Below, piece after piece: positions 23,730 through 35,200 of a stretch of 64,000 bases of DNA. The stretch lies in assembly GCA_007844125.1 (NCBI GenBank), contig CM017573.1, forward strand, positions 3,177,141-3,241,140, in the 5' to 3' direction. The DNA comes from Sinonovacula constricta (taxonomy: Eukaryota; Mollusca; Bivalvia; Cardiida; Solecurtidae). Both the position numbers and the translations under genes were made by a program. How positions within the stretch are numbered: position 1 is the stretch's first letter; each line of letters opens with the position of its first letter. The notes below the pieces were generated by a model. The model saw only the letters and a list, made by a program, of their open reading frames with translations, searched no databases and was not told the origin of the DNA.

Positions 23730-25658
23730 GTAAGTTATTTCATTTTTCGATTGTTGTTGTTTTTAATCTGGTGACAATGGTTTATCTTAATATTTAATCA
23801 GTCATTTTACGTTTAGTTTCCTGATGAATAGATAGCTAAATCAAAAATCAACCCGTATAGCAGTTGTCAGAATACCTTCTACTTTTGGTTTCCATTTTGC
23901 TAAATAGTAACTGTTCATTTTAAACTTCTAGATTAGATTATCCTTAACAACAAATCATATCTCCAACTTTAAAATGTGTATTATTTCTTTGTATATACAT
24001 ATATCTTTTTTGCCTCTGGATTAAAAAGTATTTATTTTGCTTTATTTTCTTTTACTTTGCAGCCTGTAGTCGGCAGAAGGGGGCGTGGTCTACTCTTTTT
24101 ATTTTTATCATTTATGGAATAGAACCATCTGTTGCTATTGCTATCTATAAATAGTTTCCAACAAATATAGTGCTGCCTTTTCTGTGGTTTCATGCCAAGA
24201 ACACCTGGCATACCAATTTAACTCATTTATTTTATTCTGAGACAAGTATTGTATAACCTTCAGTTTTAGTGTATTCAAGAAATTGAACTACCTGTGTGTG
24301 TACCACTGTTTAAGGTCACATCTGCAGATCAAGCTTTTAACCTTGAGCGCTCTCTTTCCGGGATGGATGTGCTGGACACATATAAAGCAATACTTTCCCT
24401 CACTTACAAAAAACATCAAATTTCATGTTGTCATAGTAGTATTTATGTGTCTCATTTATGTGACTTTTGACATAATATGCAATTTTATTTACAGTTCCTG
24501 CAAAATGAATTTCTTCTACACTTTAACACATGGTTAAAGGGTGTGAAGCAACTTAATGCGTTTAAAACAACAAAAACAGGCTAGGGGAGATATTCTTGTC
24601 CACTCAGACCAATGAAGGAAGGTGATGCCAGGTAATTGAGACAAAACTATATAGAAATATAGATATTTTCTAAAATGGACTTTTGGGATTTCTGCTTAAT
24701 ATAAATATGAGATGTTTATACATTAAAGGTGGTGACCGGCTTGCCTAAATCAAATACATGTAATAATATCTAACTTTAGTCCAAGTAAGGACAAATTTTA
24801 AAACAACCTTAATTATTAGTAAATGCAGTCTCTCAGGTACGAAGTGCATGAATGTAATGATGAGTGGGTGTTGTGCTTCACTTTTCACTTGGCTAGAGGA
24901 TTTCAGTAACCAGTATTTGCTGGATCTTTTCAGGTTACTATAATTTATGTGGATGTTTGAGGAAATAATTTGTCTAAAATTTTGGATACCACTATTAATT
25001 GTATTGTACTGTATTATTACTGCGACATTTCATATAAAGCCGAAATCTTCAAAGGATACTGTTTTTCAGTTGCCATGACAAGAACCATTTCTTCAGAGAC
25101 AGTTTACCTTTAAATTCAACGCCATGGGCCAGCCAACAGAAGCACAACTGTCAGGAAGGCAGAGAAGAAATATCAGTTCTTTGCAGTCCTTTGAAAAAGA
25201 TTAAAAAGTATTAAAAGATTTCAAACTTTCAGTCTGGTTCTGTATTGCTTTCTGAGTGGAAAACCATTTCTTAACTGTTATTTTTCATAAAACTGTTTTA
25301 AGCATCACAAGGCAGGATTATGTTAAATATTGTTTATTTATCCATATAATCTACAAAATAATTTGACAGTTAACAAACATCAACATAATAGAAGAATCTA
25401 ATTCACTTTCCATATCTAATGGTAGGCAGAATCATGTTTTAGAATCTTATCAAAACAACTGTTTAAATTATATTTTACAGGCACATACTTCCCTTCGAAT
25501 TTTAACCAAAAAAAATGCAGGTAGATTACATGTGTACCGGTTGTCCCATCGATCGCTGTTTGCAAATATTGGAAAGAAAAAAAGGAATAAAAACAATCTT
25601 AGCGCAATTTTTCTGTGAACAACCACTGCAGTAGATATTGTGCTTAACAGATATGCAC
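23730..25658. other. AT-rich sequence with a SINE fragment
   Basis: No gene recognised. About 24162-24215 (AATATAGTGCTG .. GAACACCTGGCAT) matches the 3' part of the SINE at 27561-27881, read on the plus strand, and is a diverged fragment. A 26-codon open frame at 25124-25204 is too short to support. Confidence 0.4.
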
Positions 25659-27180
25659 AAGAAAAGCATTGACGTGAAGCATCAAAGGGCGAGACAACAA
25701 TGAAAATATTTATTAGAAATTAAGAGATGGCTGATTTAAATTATTAAGTAAACATTAAAATCACTGGAATAATTTAATTCTGGTATAAATAGTTTCCATG
25801 TTATGTCACAGGCACTGGTAAGACAGTTTAAGGCAGCCATCTTTGAAGGCAGAAGCTAAAGCAGGCTGAAATCTGGAAATATGTGCTGTATTAAAGTCGC
25901 CACTGTTTTTTTTATTTTATTTTTCAGTCTATTTTACCAGAGACGTATAACAACACGTCTCGGATTTTACTGAAATTTATATCAAATTTAACCGCTTTTA
26001 TCAACTATTTTAAATAACAAGACTATATTTTGATAAATTAAAATGTAAATTATAATTAAAAAAAACAACAACCAAACATACACTGTTCATTTTGTTGAAG
26101 GATGTGCCAATAATTTTATTTATTTCTGTGTATTAATTAGGGCTATTAATTCTTTGTGTGTCTATTAATTTTAAAAATATTATATTTTAAAAATACGAAT
26201 TTCAAGAGCTTTCCAATGGTATATAGCTTTTAATTTTTGGACCACAAATGAAGAAATTACAAGAAAATAAAATTTAAGCTTCTATACAATTCATGTGAAA
26301 ATCCCTTGAGGTTGCCATCAAAGATGGCTGTCAAGATAAGGGATATTCACTGATGTGGAAACTATCTATATAAGGCTACTTATATGTACAATCCTAAAAA
26401 AGGGGACAAACATGTTTTCATTAACAAGTATAACCGTTAGATGATTATTAATGTTTAGAAATTTAAAAAGTAAAAATACCACGATTGCGTGGAACTTACA
26501 AACAAAGAATATATAAATATACAAAGAACTACATGTACCGAATTAGGACCCGTATGTTGAGAACGTGTAAATCGCGGAACTTCCGAAATTCGGAACACCT
26601 CGCTCATTTTCGCTCGCCTATTCTCTAGCGAGAACGAGAATGGCCGACGAGATCCGCTCGCAAGTGCATTTTTATAGCGTCGCCAATAACTGATCAAAAA
26701 GAAAAGCATTGATGCGAAGCATCAAAGGGCGACGCAAAAATGAAAATTAATAAATATTAGAAATTTAGTGATGACTGATTTAAATTATTAAGTTCACATT
26801 AAAGTCACTAGAATAATTTAATTCTGAAAGGCTACAAAAAGAGACAAGCTTTGTCTTGAACAAGTATAACCGTCAGATGTACAGTACTGTTTAGAAATTT
26901 AAAAAGTAAAAATACCTCGTTTGCGTGAAGAATAGTTTTCATAAGATTTATAAACATATTAATACAAAGAACAACTTTACATATGTAATACGGCATGTTC
27001 CCGCTATAGTTATATATAAAAAGAACGTCATTTACCGAAATAGAACCCGCACGTTGGGAATGTGTAAATCGCGAAACTTCCGGAATTCGGAACGCCTTGT
27101 CCATTTTCCCTTGATCATTTTCTAGCTAGAACGGAAATGTTCGAGGACATCCGCTCGCATGTGCAAAATTTTTCAGCATT
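25659..27180. repeat. ~460-bp direct tandem duplication, first unit split by a MITE
   Basis: Unit 1 is 25659-25783 plus 26371-26699; unit 2 is 26700 to about 27178. Both begin GAAAAGCATTGA(C/T)G(T/C)GAAGCATC and share GATTTAAATTATTAAGT, then ACAAGTATAACCGT(T/C)AGATG, GTTTAGAAATTTAAAAAG and a CCGCTCGCA(A/T)GTGCA end. Unit 1 is interrupted exactly by MITE copy 2. A further partial copy of the right end occurs at 27186-27262 (GTCCGAGGACATCC .. GCATGTGCAAAATTGTTC). Confidence 0.8.
25784..26370 (-). mobile_element. MITE copy 2, inverted relative to copy 1
   Basis: Read on the minus strand it follows copy 1 (21563-22075) closely, including AGCCATCTTTGATGGCA, TCAAGGGATTTTCA and GAATTGTATAGAAGC. It sits cleanly between the two halves of a tandemly duplicated unit, with TA on each side. 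The pre-insertion sequence can therefore be inferred from the neighbouring intact unit. Confidence 0.8.
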
Positions 27181-27560
27181 CCATATACAGGCGGTGCGCT
27201 CCAGTAGCTAGAATGGGAATGTCCGAGGACATCCTCCCGCATGTGCAAAATTGTTCAGCAATCAAAATATATGCTCTATTCGAGAACGTGTTGTCCATAA
27301 ATTCGATGTAGAGTATTTATGGAAGTTACAACTAAAACTCGTCAAATAAAAAATACCACCATTTCTGGTAGAGCCGCCAATAAATGGTATTACAAACAAA
27401 ACAATACTGATTTGCAACAAAGGCTTTATTAGATGTTTGACACGACAAAATACAGCTATCAGAAATTATTGTAGAACAGACAAAATAACAAAGAAGTATG
27501 GAGTTTCGGCACAACAAACAAGCAAAGCGTTTATTAAAACTTGGACCAAAATATAATAGA
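27181..27560. other. Spacer; partial duplicate and unique AT-rich DNA
   Basis: Contains the third partial copy of the duplicated unit (27186-27262), then unique sequence with no gene. Confidence 0.4.
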
Positions 27561-27881
27561 TTGTTTGTTTGTTTGTTTGTTTATTGGGTTTATCGTCCCA
27601 CCAACAGTATTTCAGTTATCTGGTGTCCACTTGAGGCAGATATAGTGCTGGTTTCACTATGTATAGCATGCCGTGAACACCTGGCATGATACCAGACCCA
27701 GTCACATTATCCTGACGCCGGGCCAACCAGTCGCGGGACTACCCTTATATTTGCTTGAGCGTTAGCAAGGGAGCTATACCACTACCATTTTAAACGACTT
27801 TGGTATGTCGCGGCCCGGGATCGAACCCGGGACCTCCCGTACCTGGAGCCGACGCTCTACCGATTGCGATACCAGGTCCGG
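27561..27881 (-). mobile_element. tRNA-derived SINE (family 2) with AAAC-type tail, minus strand
   Basis: On the minus strand, from 27881, a tRNA-like head carries an A-box-like TATCGCAATCGGTAGAGCG and a perfect B box (GGTTCGATCCC). A body containing GGTAGTCCCGCGACTGG and CCAGGTGTTCACGGCATGC follows, then a tail of (AAAC)n seen on the plus strand as GTTTGTTTGTTT at 27561-27581. The two ends of the tRNA-like head do not pair as an acceptor stem, so it is a retroposon rather than a tRNA gene. Confidence 0.85.
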
Positions 27882-28644
27882 TATATAATTGTGCATACAT
27901 CGTCAAACTATCGTCGTGTTCCAGAACACTGTTCATTTGGATTAAAAAACAACAACAACAACAACAAAAACATTATAACAAACCATTATTACCATTGCCA
28001 AAGCATATTGTAGATGTGTTTAAATGTTTGAAACAGCAACATTTTGAGCCAACGAAAACTGCACAAATGTTTAATGAAAATATGTTTGGTTCAACTTGTT
28101 GGATACCACCTTTAAGTACTATTGCCAGACATTGTGCTTCCTACAGCTGCAGATCACAAAATTATAAAATTACTCCCAACTTAGCAAAATATATTCTGTT
28201 TTCTTTTCTTATCTTTTTAACTTGATACGTACTTCTTTAACCCTGTGTTATTGCTTAAAACGGAGTAGGGACAAAATCTTTCGATAACACAATTCTTTTT
28301 GTTCATTTTATCAAAGGCAGACAAATTCCCGTAATGTTTCCAATGCGAAAAAATCACCTCCTGTAACGTTTACACATTTTGCAAGAACGTTTATTTGGTT
28401 CGCACTGTTAAGTCTCGTAATTTATAGTAGCATCGGATTTTTCTTTCTGATAAAATTCCAAAATTGTATATTAGTTATTGTTATTTTCTTCCCAACATAT
28501 ACAAACGACGATCCAAGCGCGTATCTGGGCCGTTTTTGAAGCTACGCACAATTACAAGGGAGATAACCTTTGTAGTATTACTTTTGCAATCTCCAACGCA
28601 GTGATCTCCCCCTTTCAGTAAGGAGAATCTCTGCCACCACACAG
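27882..28644. other. Spacer with an (AAC)n microsatellite
   Basis: A short AAC repeat lies at about 27946-27968. A plus-strand open frame at 27800-28225 runs through the SINE and is not a gene. Nothing else is recognised. Confidence 0.5.
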
Positions 28645-28670
28645 AAATCCTTCCAGATCTGGAAGGATTT
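28645..28670. repeat. Perfect 26-bp palindrome
   Basis: The half-site AAATCCTTCCAGA is followed directly by its exact reverse complement, with no spacer and the centre at AGATCT. It contains paired TTCC/GGAA boxes. It could be a dimeric protein-binding site or the centre of a lost inverted repeat. Confidence 0.9.
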
Positions 28671-28915
28671 GATTTTTTTACTTTTAATTTTTGTTCAGTA
28701 AAATGACAATCGGAATGAATGTGTATGTTAGAAAAACGACTAATAATGGATGAAAAAACAAATTCTAACGATAAAGAAAAGAAAAGAAAAAGAATGTATT
28801 TATCACTACAATCGTAACAACTCGGCCATTTCCGTCCTTTCGCCGAGGGCGAAATTTCAGTGTTACACCGGTTCAATGTAAACAATCAATGGATCTGCAT
28901 TCTATACATAGCGTA

Positions 28916-29083
28916 TGACGTCACTACGTCATTTTGACCGTGTGTTGACGCAACGATGGATCTGACTATCGTCACGTGATTTTGTATGATGGCAGTGGTT
29001 TTAAGCGAGCGTAGCGATGTCGTAAACCCTGTGCGGAGTTTGTTACTTTTGAATATATTCGGATCATTTCTAACGAATACCAG
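28916..29083 (+). promoter_or_regulatory. Candidate promoter and first exon
   Basis: A full CRE (TGACGTCA, 28916-28923) runs straight into a second half-site (TACGTCA), with an E-box TCACGTGA at 28972-28979. The following segment ends in a donor-like ACCAG|GTAAAA (exon end 29083). The cluster of CRE and E-box motifs in a locally GC-richer stretch suggests a promoter, possibly for SETD2 7.6 kb downstream. The direction and target are inferred. Confidence 0.25.
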
Positions 29084-29859
29084 GTAAAATCCGGGCATGC
29101 GAGAAACTTAACGCAAAATATGAACGACTGTAATCCTGACCTGTACAAGTTTAATCATTTTAATCCATTTTCAATTTGATTGGTGTGGAAATAAAATGTT
29201 ATAACCTAGAAACTACGGAAAATAAATATATCATTCCCTACCCGGGTTAGGGGTCGACATTCTTAGTGTTTTATCTTTGGTACTTTTAGATTTCCGAGCT
29301 TTCGAACCGAGGTTACGCACGTGCGTAAAGTGCGTAATGGCAGAAACGCGCCTGCGACGATCGATGGAAATCGAAGTTACAATTGTAATCTACCTGTATC
29401 TTACGTATGTTACGTTCCAACTCGAAAAGAAGAATGCGTTTGTCTATTTCGGCATATTTTTGGAATAATTCAAACCAATTTTCAACAACAAAGTTATGTT
29501 ACTTAAGGTTTATGTCCCATTTTCAGACTTTCAGAGTCAGTTTAATAAAATCATGAAAAAACAAAACAGCACCTTTCGTTCAAATACACTTCAGAACCCA
29601 TCTCCGACATTTTAGAACATTTTTTACTAACCCCCACCTTCACCCCGAAACTATGTCATATTCGGGTTCCCCTCGCCCCCGCCCCCCCCCCCCCCCCCCG
29701 CCCCAACTGAAAACTTCTGGATCCGGACCTGTACTTGTAGTACACTTTCTTCTCAAATTTAAGAACACTTCAATCGTTCATGTCCTCACTGCGTTCTAAG
29801 TCCCCATTTGGCTGCTGACAATATGGTTTTATAAACAATCCAAGTTGATCCATGTGACA
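29084..29859. other. Spacer with a long C run
   Basis: A run of about 18 C occupies 29682-29699. No gene is recognised; the small open frames at 29277-29506 have no supporting feature. Confidence 0.4.
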
Positions 29860-31585
29860 CTTTATTGCAGTGTATTATTGTGTACGAAGGCGTTGCGATG
29901 TGAAACAACATGAAATGGAAAATATAACCATAACAACAGAAGGTACAGCAAAACTACTCAAAAACTTAAATGCCACCAAAGTAATAGGACCAGACAATAT
30001 ATCACTCTACTTTCTCAAAGAAGTCAGCAGCGAAATTGCACCCATCATAACTGACCTATTTAACTGCTCCATCAATACAGGTCAAGTTCCAAACGATTGG
30101 AGGACAGCCATGGTCACACCTGTCTTCAAAAAGGGATCAAAATCAAAAGCTGAAAACTACAGGCCAATCTCCCTGACATGTATTCTAAGTAAAGTCCTCG
30201 AACATATAATCACAACCTCCATCATGAAACACCTTGACAAACACAGCCTATTATATCCACTACAACATGGCTTTAGGTCAAAGGTCAGCTGTATTACCCA
30301 ACTACTTATTTTCACCCAACAGATTTTTGACAATATGGCTGATGGCAAACAGACTGACGTTGCAGTCATGGACTTAAGAAAGGCCTTTGACAAAGTTGAC
30401 CACCTAAGACTTGTCCTAAAATTAAAACGAATGGGTATAAACAATAAAACATCCAACTGGATCCAAACTTGGCTGAGTGACAGATCTCAAAAAGTTGTAG
30501 TTGATGGTCATGCTTCAGACAGCTGTCCTGTATTATCAGGTGTACCCCAAGGCTCTGTCCTGGGGTCATGTCTTTTTCTTATTTACATCAATGACATGCC
30601 AGACAGCCTCAAAAGTAACGTACGCCTTTTTGCAGACGACACAAATGTATACTTGACCATATCCAGTCTTGCAGATTGTCACACACTCCAGTCAGGCTTG
30701 CAAAAACTTGAACAGTGGGAACAGGAGTGGCTTATGTCTTTCAATCCAGAAAAATGTGAAATAATACGCATCACTAGAAAACAAAACCAATTATTTTTGA
30801 TTATGTTCTTCACAATCAAATTTTACAATCAACTGATAATGTAAAATACTTTGGAGTCACAATAACAAAAGACTTAACATGGAACAAACATATTAACACG
30901 ATCACTAACAAAGCAAATTCAACTCTTGGCTTTATTAAATGCAACATTAAAACTAACAGTATTAAGACCAAGGAAACAGCATACAAAACCTATGTCCGGC
31001 CCAAACGTGAATACTGCAGCATCATTTGGAACCCATGGCAAAACCATCTCGCTCAAAAAATAGAAATGATACAGAGAAGGGCTGCTAGATACACCTTACA
31101 TCAATATAATTACCAAAGAAGTGCCATGCTGCATCAACTCAATTGGCCCACACTGCAGTTAAAAAGAGACCTTACAACAGTCATAATGATTTACAAAATA
31201 CAACATAATTTAGTGAACATCACAGTACCACCAAACTATCTCATTCCAACTCGCCAACACAAATTTGTACAACCACACTCACCCACAAACTACCACTAAA
31301 ACTCATTTTTTCCAAGATCTATAAAGTTGTGGAATTCCTTGCCAAACCATGTAGCTACTAGCCCAGACCTGACATCCTTTAAGGCTGGCGCTAAATCATT
31401 CTTCGTGTAAATTCATAGCACTCTGTTTTTATCTTACACAAAAATATTTTTTAAAAAAAGGTTATATAACACAATTATCACAAATTGTATATATTCACTA
31501 AATCTTATTTCCCAGACCCTGACATGCGCCTTCTAGTTTCATCAATATATTGATGTTCAGAAGTATAATGTAGATGTAGAACAAG
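29860..31585 (+). mobile_element. 5'-truncated LINE (non-LTR retrotransposon)
   Basis: The segment holds the reverse-transcriptase part and C-terminal region of a non-LTR element, followed by an AT-rich 3' UTR ending near a short ATGTAG repeat (31570-31582) that may be the element's microsatellite-type tail. No endonuclease domain or ORF1 is present, consistent with 5' truncation. RT motifs resemble Jockey/CR1-group LINEs, but I cannot assign the clade without alignment. Confidence 0.8.
29912..31410 (+). pseudogene. LINE reverse transcriptase, frameshifted remnant
   Basis: The reading begins near the GPDNI motif and shows the RT fingers (FKKGSKSKAENYRPISL), motif A (VMDLRKAFDKVDH, about 30368-30405), motif B (SGVPQGSVLG, near 30535-30565) and the catalytic motif C (LFADDTNVYL, about 30625-30655). 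The first frame ends after about 30790, where homology shifts frame (DYVLHNQILQ...NVKYFGVTITKDLTWNKHI). It shifts again near 31290 (KLWNSLPNHVATSPDLTSFK) and stops at TAA 31408-31410. The two frameshifts and the missing N-terminus mean this copy cannot encode a working enzyme. The remnant is complete enough to identify the element as a LINE. Confidence 0.88.
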
Positions 31586-31839
31586 ACAGGTATGCAGGTA
31601 ATGCCCACAGGTGATCTAATAAAAACTAACACAAAGAAAAAAAGTACACTTTTAAAAAAGTAGGCCTACCACTTCTTAATTGATTTTCACACCGTTTCCA
31701 GTCTTTAGTTCAAAATATACACCACTATGATTTTTGACACTAGAGAGTCACTATTTTTGCACAAAAAGTACAGAGCACAAATCGATGTTATATGCCTCTG
31801 TGAGCTTGACCTTAACCCCCATCAGTTATGTTTGTTTTA
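31586..31839. other. Spacer; nothing recognised
   Basis: Unique AT-rich sequence. Confidence 0.4.
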
Positions 31840-32218
31840 AAAATGTATCGTGGATTCTTACGCCCCATTCGTACTTTGATTAAGCATGTGCTCGCGTCCT
31901 TTTAAATCTACTCGTTTCGGACATAACTGGCCTATGAAATATCGAAGGGAACTTCCAAGGTTTCCGCATATTATAACACGACAAAATGGTGGACATTAGT
32001 TATGCACAATTATTTCCATAAATTTTGGCGTTGATTTCGACAGAAATCCGTGTGTATTCCAGCTTAAGACATACATAATTTCACAGTTTACGCTTTAGTT
32101 TATAACTAAAACGAGAAGAGGTTCCATAGCCTTTGCAATGAGCTAGGCTTGTTGAATAACCGGTTCGCACGTGAGACCCGTTTTCACTCAACGACGGGTT
32201 GTTCGACCAAAAAGGACC
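31840..32218 (+). promoter_or_regulatory. Candidate SETD2 promoter and 5' non-coding exon
   Basis: A segment with more CpG than its surroundings (ACGCCCCATTCGTAC, CTCGCGTCC, CGCACGTGAGACC) includes AAAATGGTGGACAT, which is similar to YY1-type promoter sites. It ends in the strong donor GGACC|GTAAGTAA (exon end 32218). It is the closest of the three candidate first exons to the SETD2 start-codon exon at 36739. It is offered as a possibility only. Confidence 0.3.
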
Positions 32219-35200
32219 GTAAGTAAATAAGTATAGGGATTGTATACGTCTTAAACAAATTATTTATGTTGTTTCAGAATTATTTATTGCTTTAACTACA
32301 TCGACATTCTAATGGATTATGGAATGCTTATCATGTCAGATAAGAAGTGTGTGGATTGTTTTTGTTTCACTAAACGTCTGCATTTTGTTTGAGGTCTTAA
32401 CAAATTCCAATGATCTTTTGAAAGTAAGGTCTGCCCAGGTTTGAGATTATATCAAATAACAGACAGGATGACTTGCTTGCTATTTTGAAACCTTTGTTTA
32501 TTATTACTATTTCTGTATATAATGATCTACAGGCTATTGAGTGAAACAAAACAAAAAATAAACAAAAACACAACAGAATTGTTAACAAAGCAAACATTGT
32601 CATATCTAGTAATTTTACAAGTTAGAAAAGTAAAACCACTATGCATTCTAGAATATAATCATTCAATGTTTTACCTTAAGTTTGGGAGTCCTTTCACGAA
32701 GCATAAGATATTCTTTTATGAAAAAAGGCCTCTTTTTTTTTTGACATATCTTTAATATTGCTTCTGGTAAGTATACAATTTTATTACTCTTTGATGGTTC
32801 TGCATGGTGCAGGTAACGTATGCCATACCCAAATATGGCTTTTCTGTTTCAACTATCATGTATAGCCAACTGAGGCACTTAACAATGTAAAAAAAACATG
32901 AAGACCAAATGTTAAACATAACTACATGTATTCAGAAACAAGACTAGTCACAGGTAAAGTATTTAAAATTATGATTGATTTAAAGCTCAGTTAGGCACAC
33001 AAGTTATATACAACATTGATTATGATGTTTTGTATATCTGTTTAAATTATGTTCAAGACATAATTTTTCATGCAAAATCTGTGTGATGTAACTTAAGTGA
33101 AAACTGAGCTTGAAGAATTGAAGAGCTTCAAATATGGGGATGATTTTGATTTCATTTAATATAAATGCATCCAACAATTTTCAAATCAACCATTTATTGA
33201 TAGTACCCACCAAAAAATGTCACTTTTTGTTACAATTTTTATGAGCATAAGCGCTACAGTGAGATGTATTTAGTTACCCCAAGAAACCCTTGATTTAAAA
33301 AATAAATAAAACATCCCTGTTTATGAAGTTCTGAATTTTAATTAGGACAATTACTGTGTTCAAAATAAGATAATTGTTTAACATCTTTATTCATAAATCT
33401 GCATGTGGTGTCCCCACACTACAGCAGTGTTTGGTATGTTGCTCACATTTCAGACAGTATAGCATCTAAAGTATGCTTGACCGATTGCTGGGTGCCGCTA
33501 TGGTGGTAGACTTCTCACAATTGTTGCAGATCTGTTTCAGATTCTTTGTCCACTGTCACAACCGGTACGAATCATTTTAAAGCAGACATAATGTGTTTAA
33601 GTTGAGATATGCTGATTAATTAAGTTTATCTTTTAAATTAAGACAAATTTTACGAAAGACGATCTCTTGTTTTAGTTAAAAATTTATGTTCAATTATTTA
33701 CAAATTTGATATCTTTCTTACTATTTAGGATGATCATCTTGGTTTCAAAAGATTTTTCATTCCTTGAACATATTTCTAATTAAGGCCGACTTTAGCTTCA
33801 TTTTAAGTTTTTTAAATAAGCAGTTATACTTTTAAGTTATCATTTATGTAGAAGTATTTACAGGGAATAATTTATTGTCTGAGACATGTATAAGCTAACC
33901 TATAATAATTTAAAAAAAAGTATTGGTTAAAGTGTTGAGACTGGGATCTTTAAATTTCATTTACAGCCATGGATCGACTAAAAGTTTATCGTTCAACAAA
34001 CTACGCCAGGTTACACACAATGATGGTGTAGGGTATGCCATTGATTTTTTGCTCACATTTCTTCATGATGGTCAGTATGCTGACAGAGCTGCTTATAAGT
34101 GGAGTAAATTATTTGCCTTAATTCTCAGCCAACCCATGTATGGTGGATACTCAGTTAAATTGTCATATCTGGACAATTTAAATGAGTACAAGCATAGCAC
34201 TGGTATGAAGAAGAGAAGTAAATGCTTTGGGGTTAGAAATACTCCCTTGAATCTCAAGCTCTATTAACAGCTGTAACTATAAGTATAAAAAGAAGAGAAC
34301 AAAAACGATTCAGACACTTATTCTAAGCCTGGTTTGTAGACTTTCCAACTAGTAACCCTGACTCCATGGCTTTTTACTGAGTAGGTTCAAGTCCTTTCAG
34401 GACAAAATCTTTCATGTTAGGTCTCCCAGCTCACCTGGTGTGCACCAATGGTTCTACCCAGACATTTGATTGGAGATCTTCCTCCACCAATAACAATCAG
34501 TTATCCACTCATCTATAAAGAAGACCAATCTCTAAGACTTAAAATAAAATCTAAAGATTAAAATAAAAGAGCAAGAAGGTTACAGCTTCTGTAAGTGTTA
34601 GAATAATTACTTTGAACCATCATGGTGGCGTCTAGCTGAAATCCTTGTTTATAACAGTCTTCCAGCTGACCTGTGGTGACTTCTTGATTTTTTTTGTCAC
34701 CAGTCATCTTGTCATGAGTATTACTGACCTTGAATGCAACAATTGATTTGGGTTGATGTATTACAACACAAACCATCAAGACTGTTAGATGTATTGTTAT
34801 GACAATTTTTATGCATAATTACAGTAATCAGTAAGTGTTAAATCCATATTAGAAACTTAATTAAAGAGTTTTTGATACCTTCCATAAAGATCTGGTAGCT
34901 AAGCTGATAGAGTAATCTACCCTTACCCATGAGGAGTTGATTCTCTGGTTGATTCAGGAACTTTGATGTATATAAGTTTTCTGTTGACCTGCAAGTTGCT
35001 GGTATGGCTTTCCTTGTGTGGCATGGACATTAACAGTTGAACCATGACTGGTAATTTGGTGATGGGCAAGTGCAACTGTAGTAAGATGGTGGACATTGTT
35101 GACAGGCTATCAGGATCAAAGCAGCACATGAGACAACTCTAGATAGGATCTTCAAGATTGATGTTTAGTGTTAATTAAATGCAATTAAGAACCGTTTGGT

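Noticed and set aside
25124..25204. 26-codon open frame starting MGQPTEAQLS
   Set aside because: Too short, with no duplicated or conserved copy in the window.
27811..27881. Functional tRNA gene on minus strand
   Set aside because: The 5' CCGGACC does not pair with the 3' end of the head; an AAAC-tailed SINE body follows.
27800..28225. 141-codon plus-strand frame
   Set aside because: It starts inside the antisense of a SINE and runs through an AAC microsatellite.
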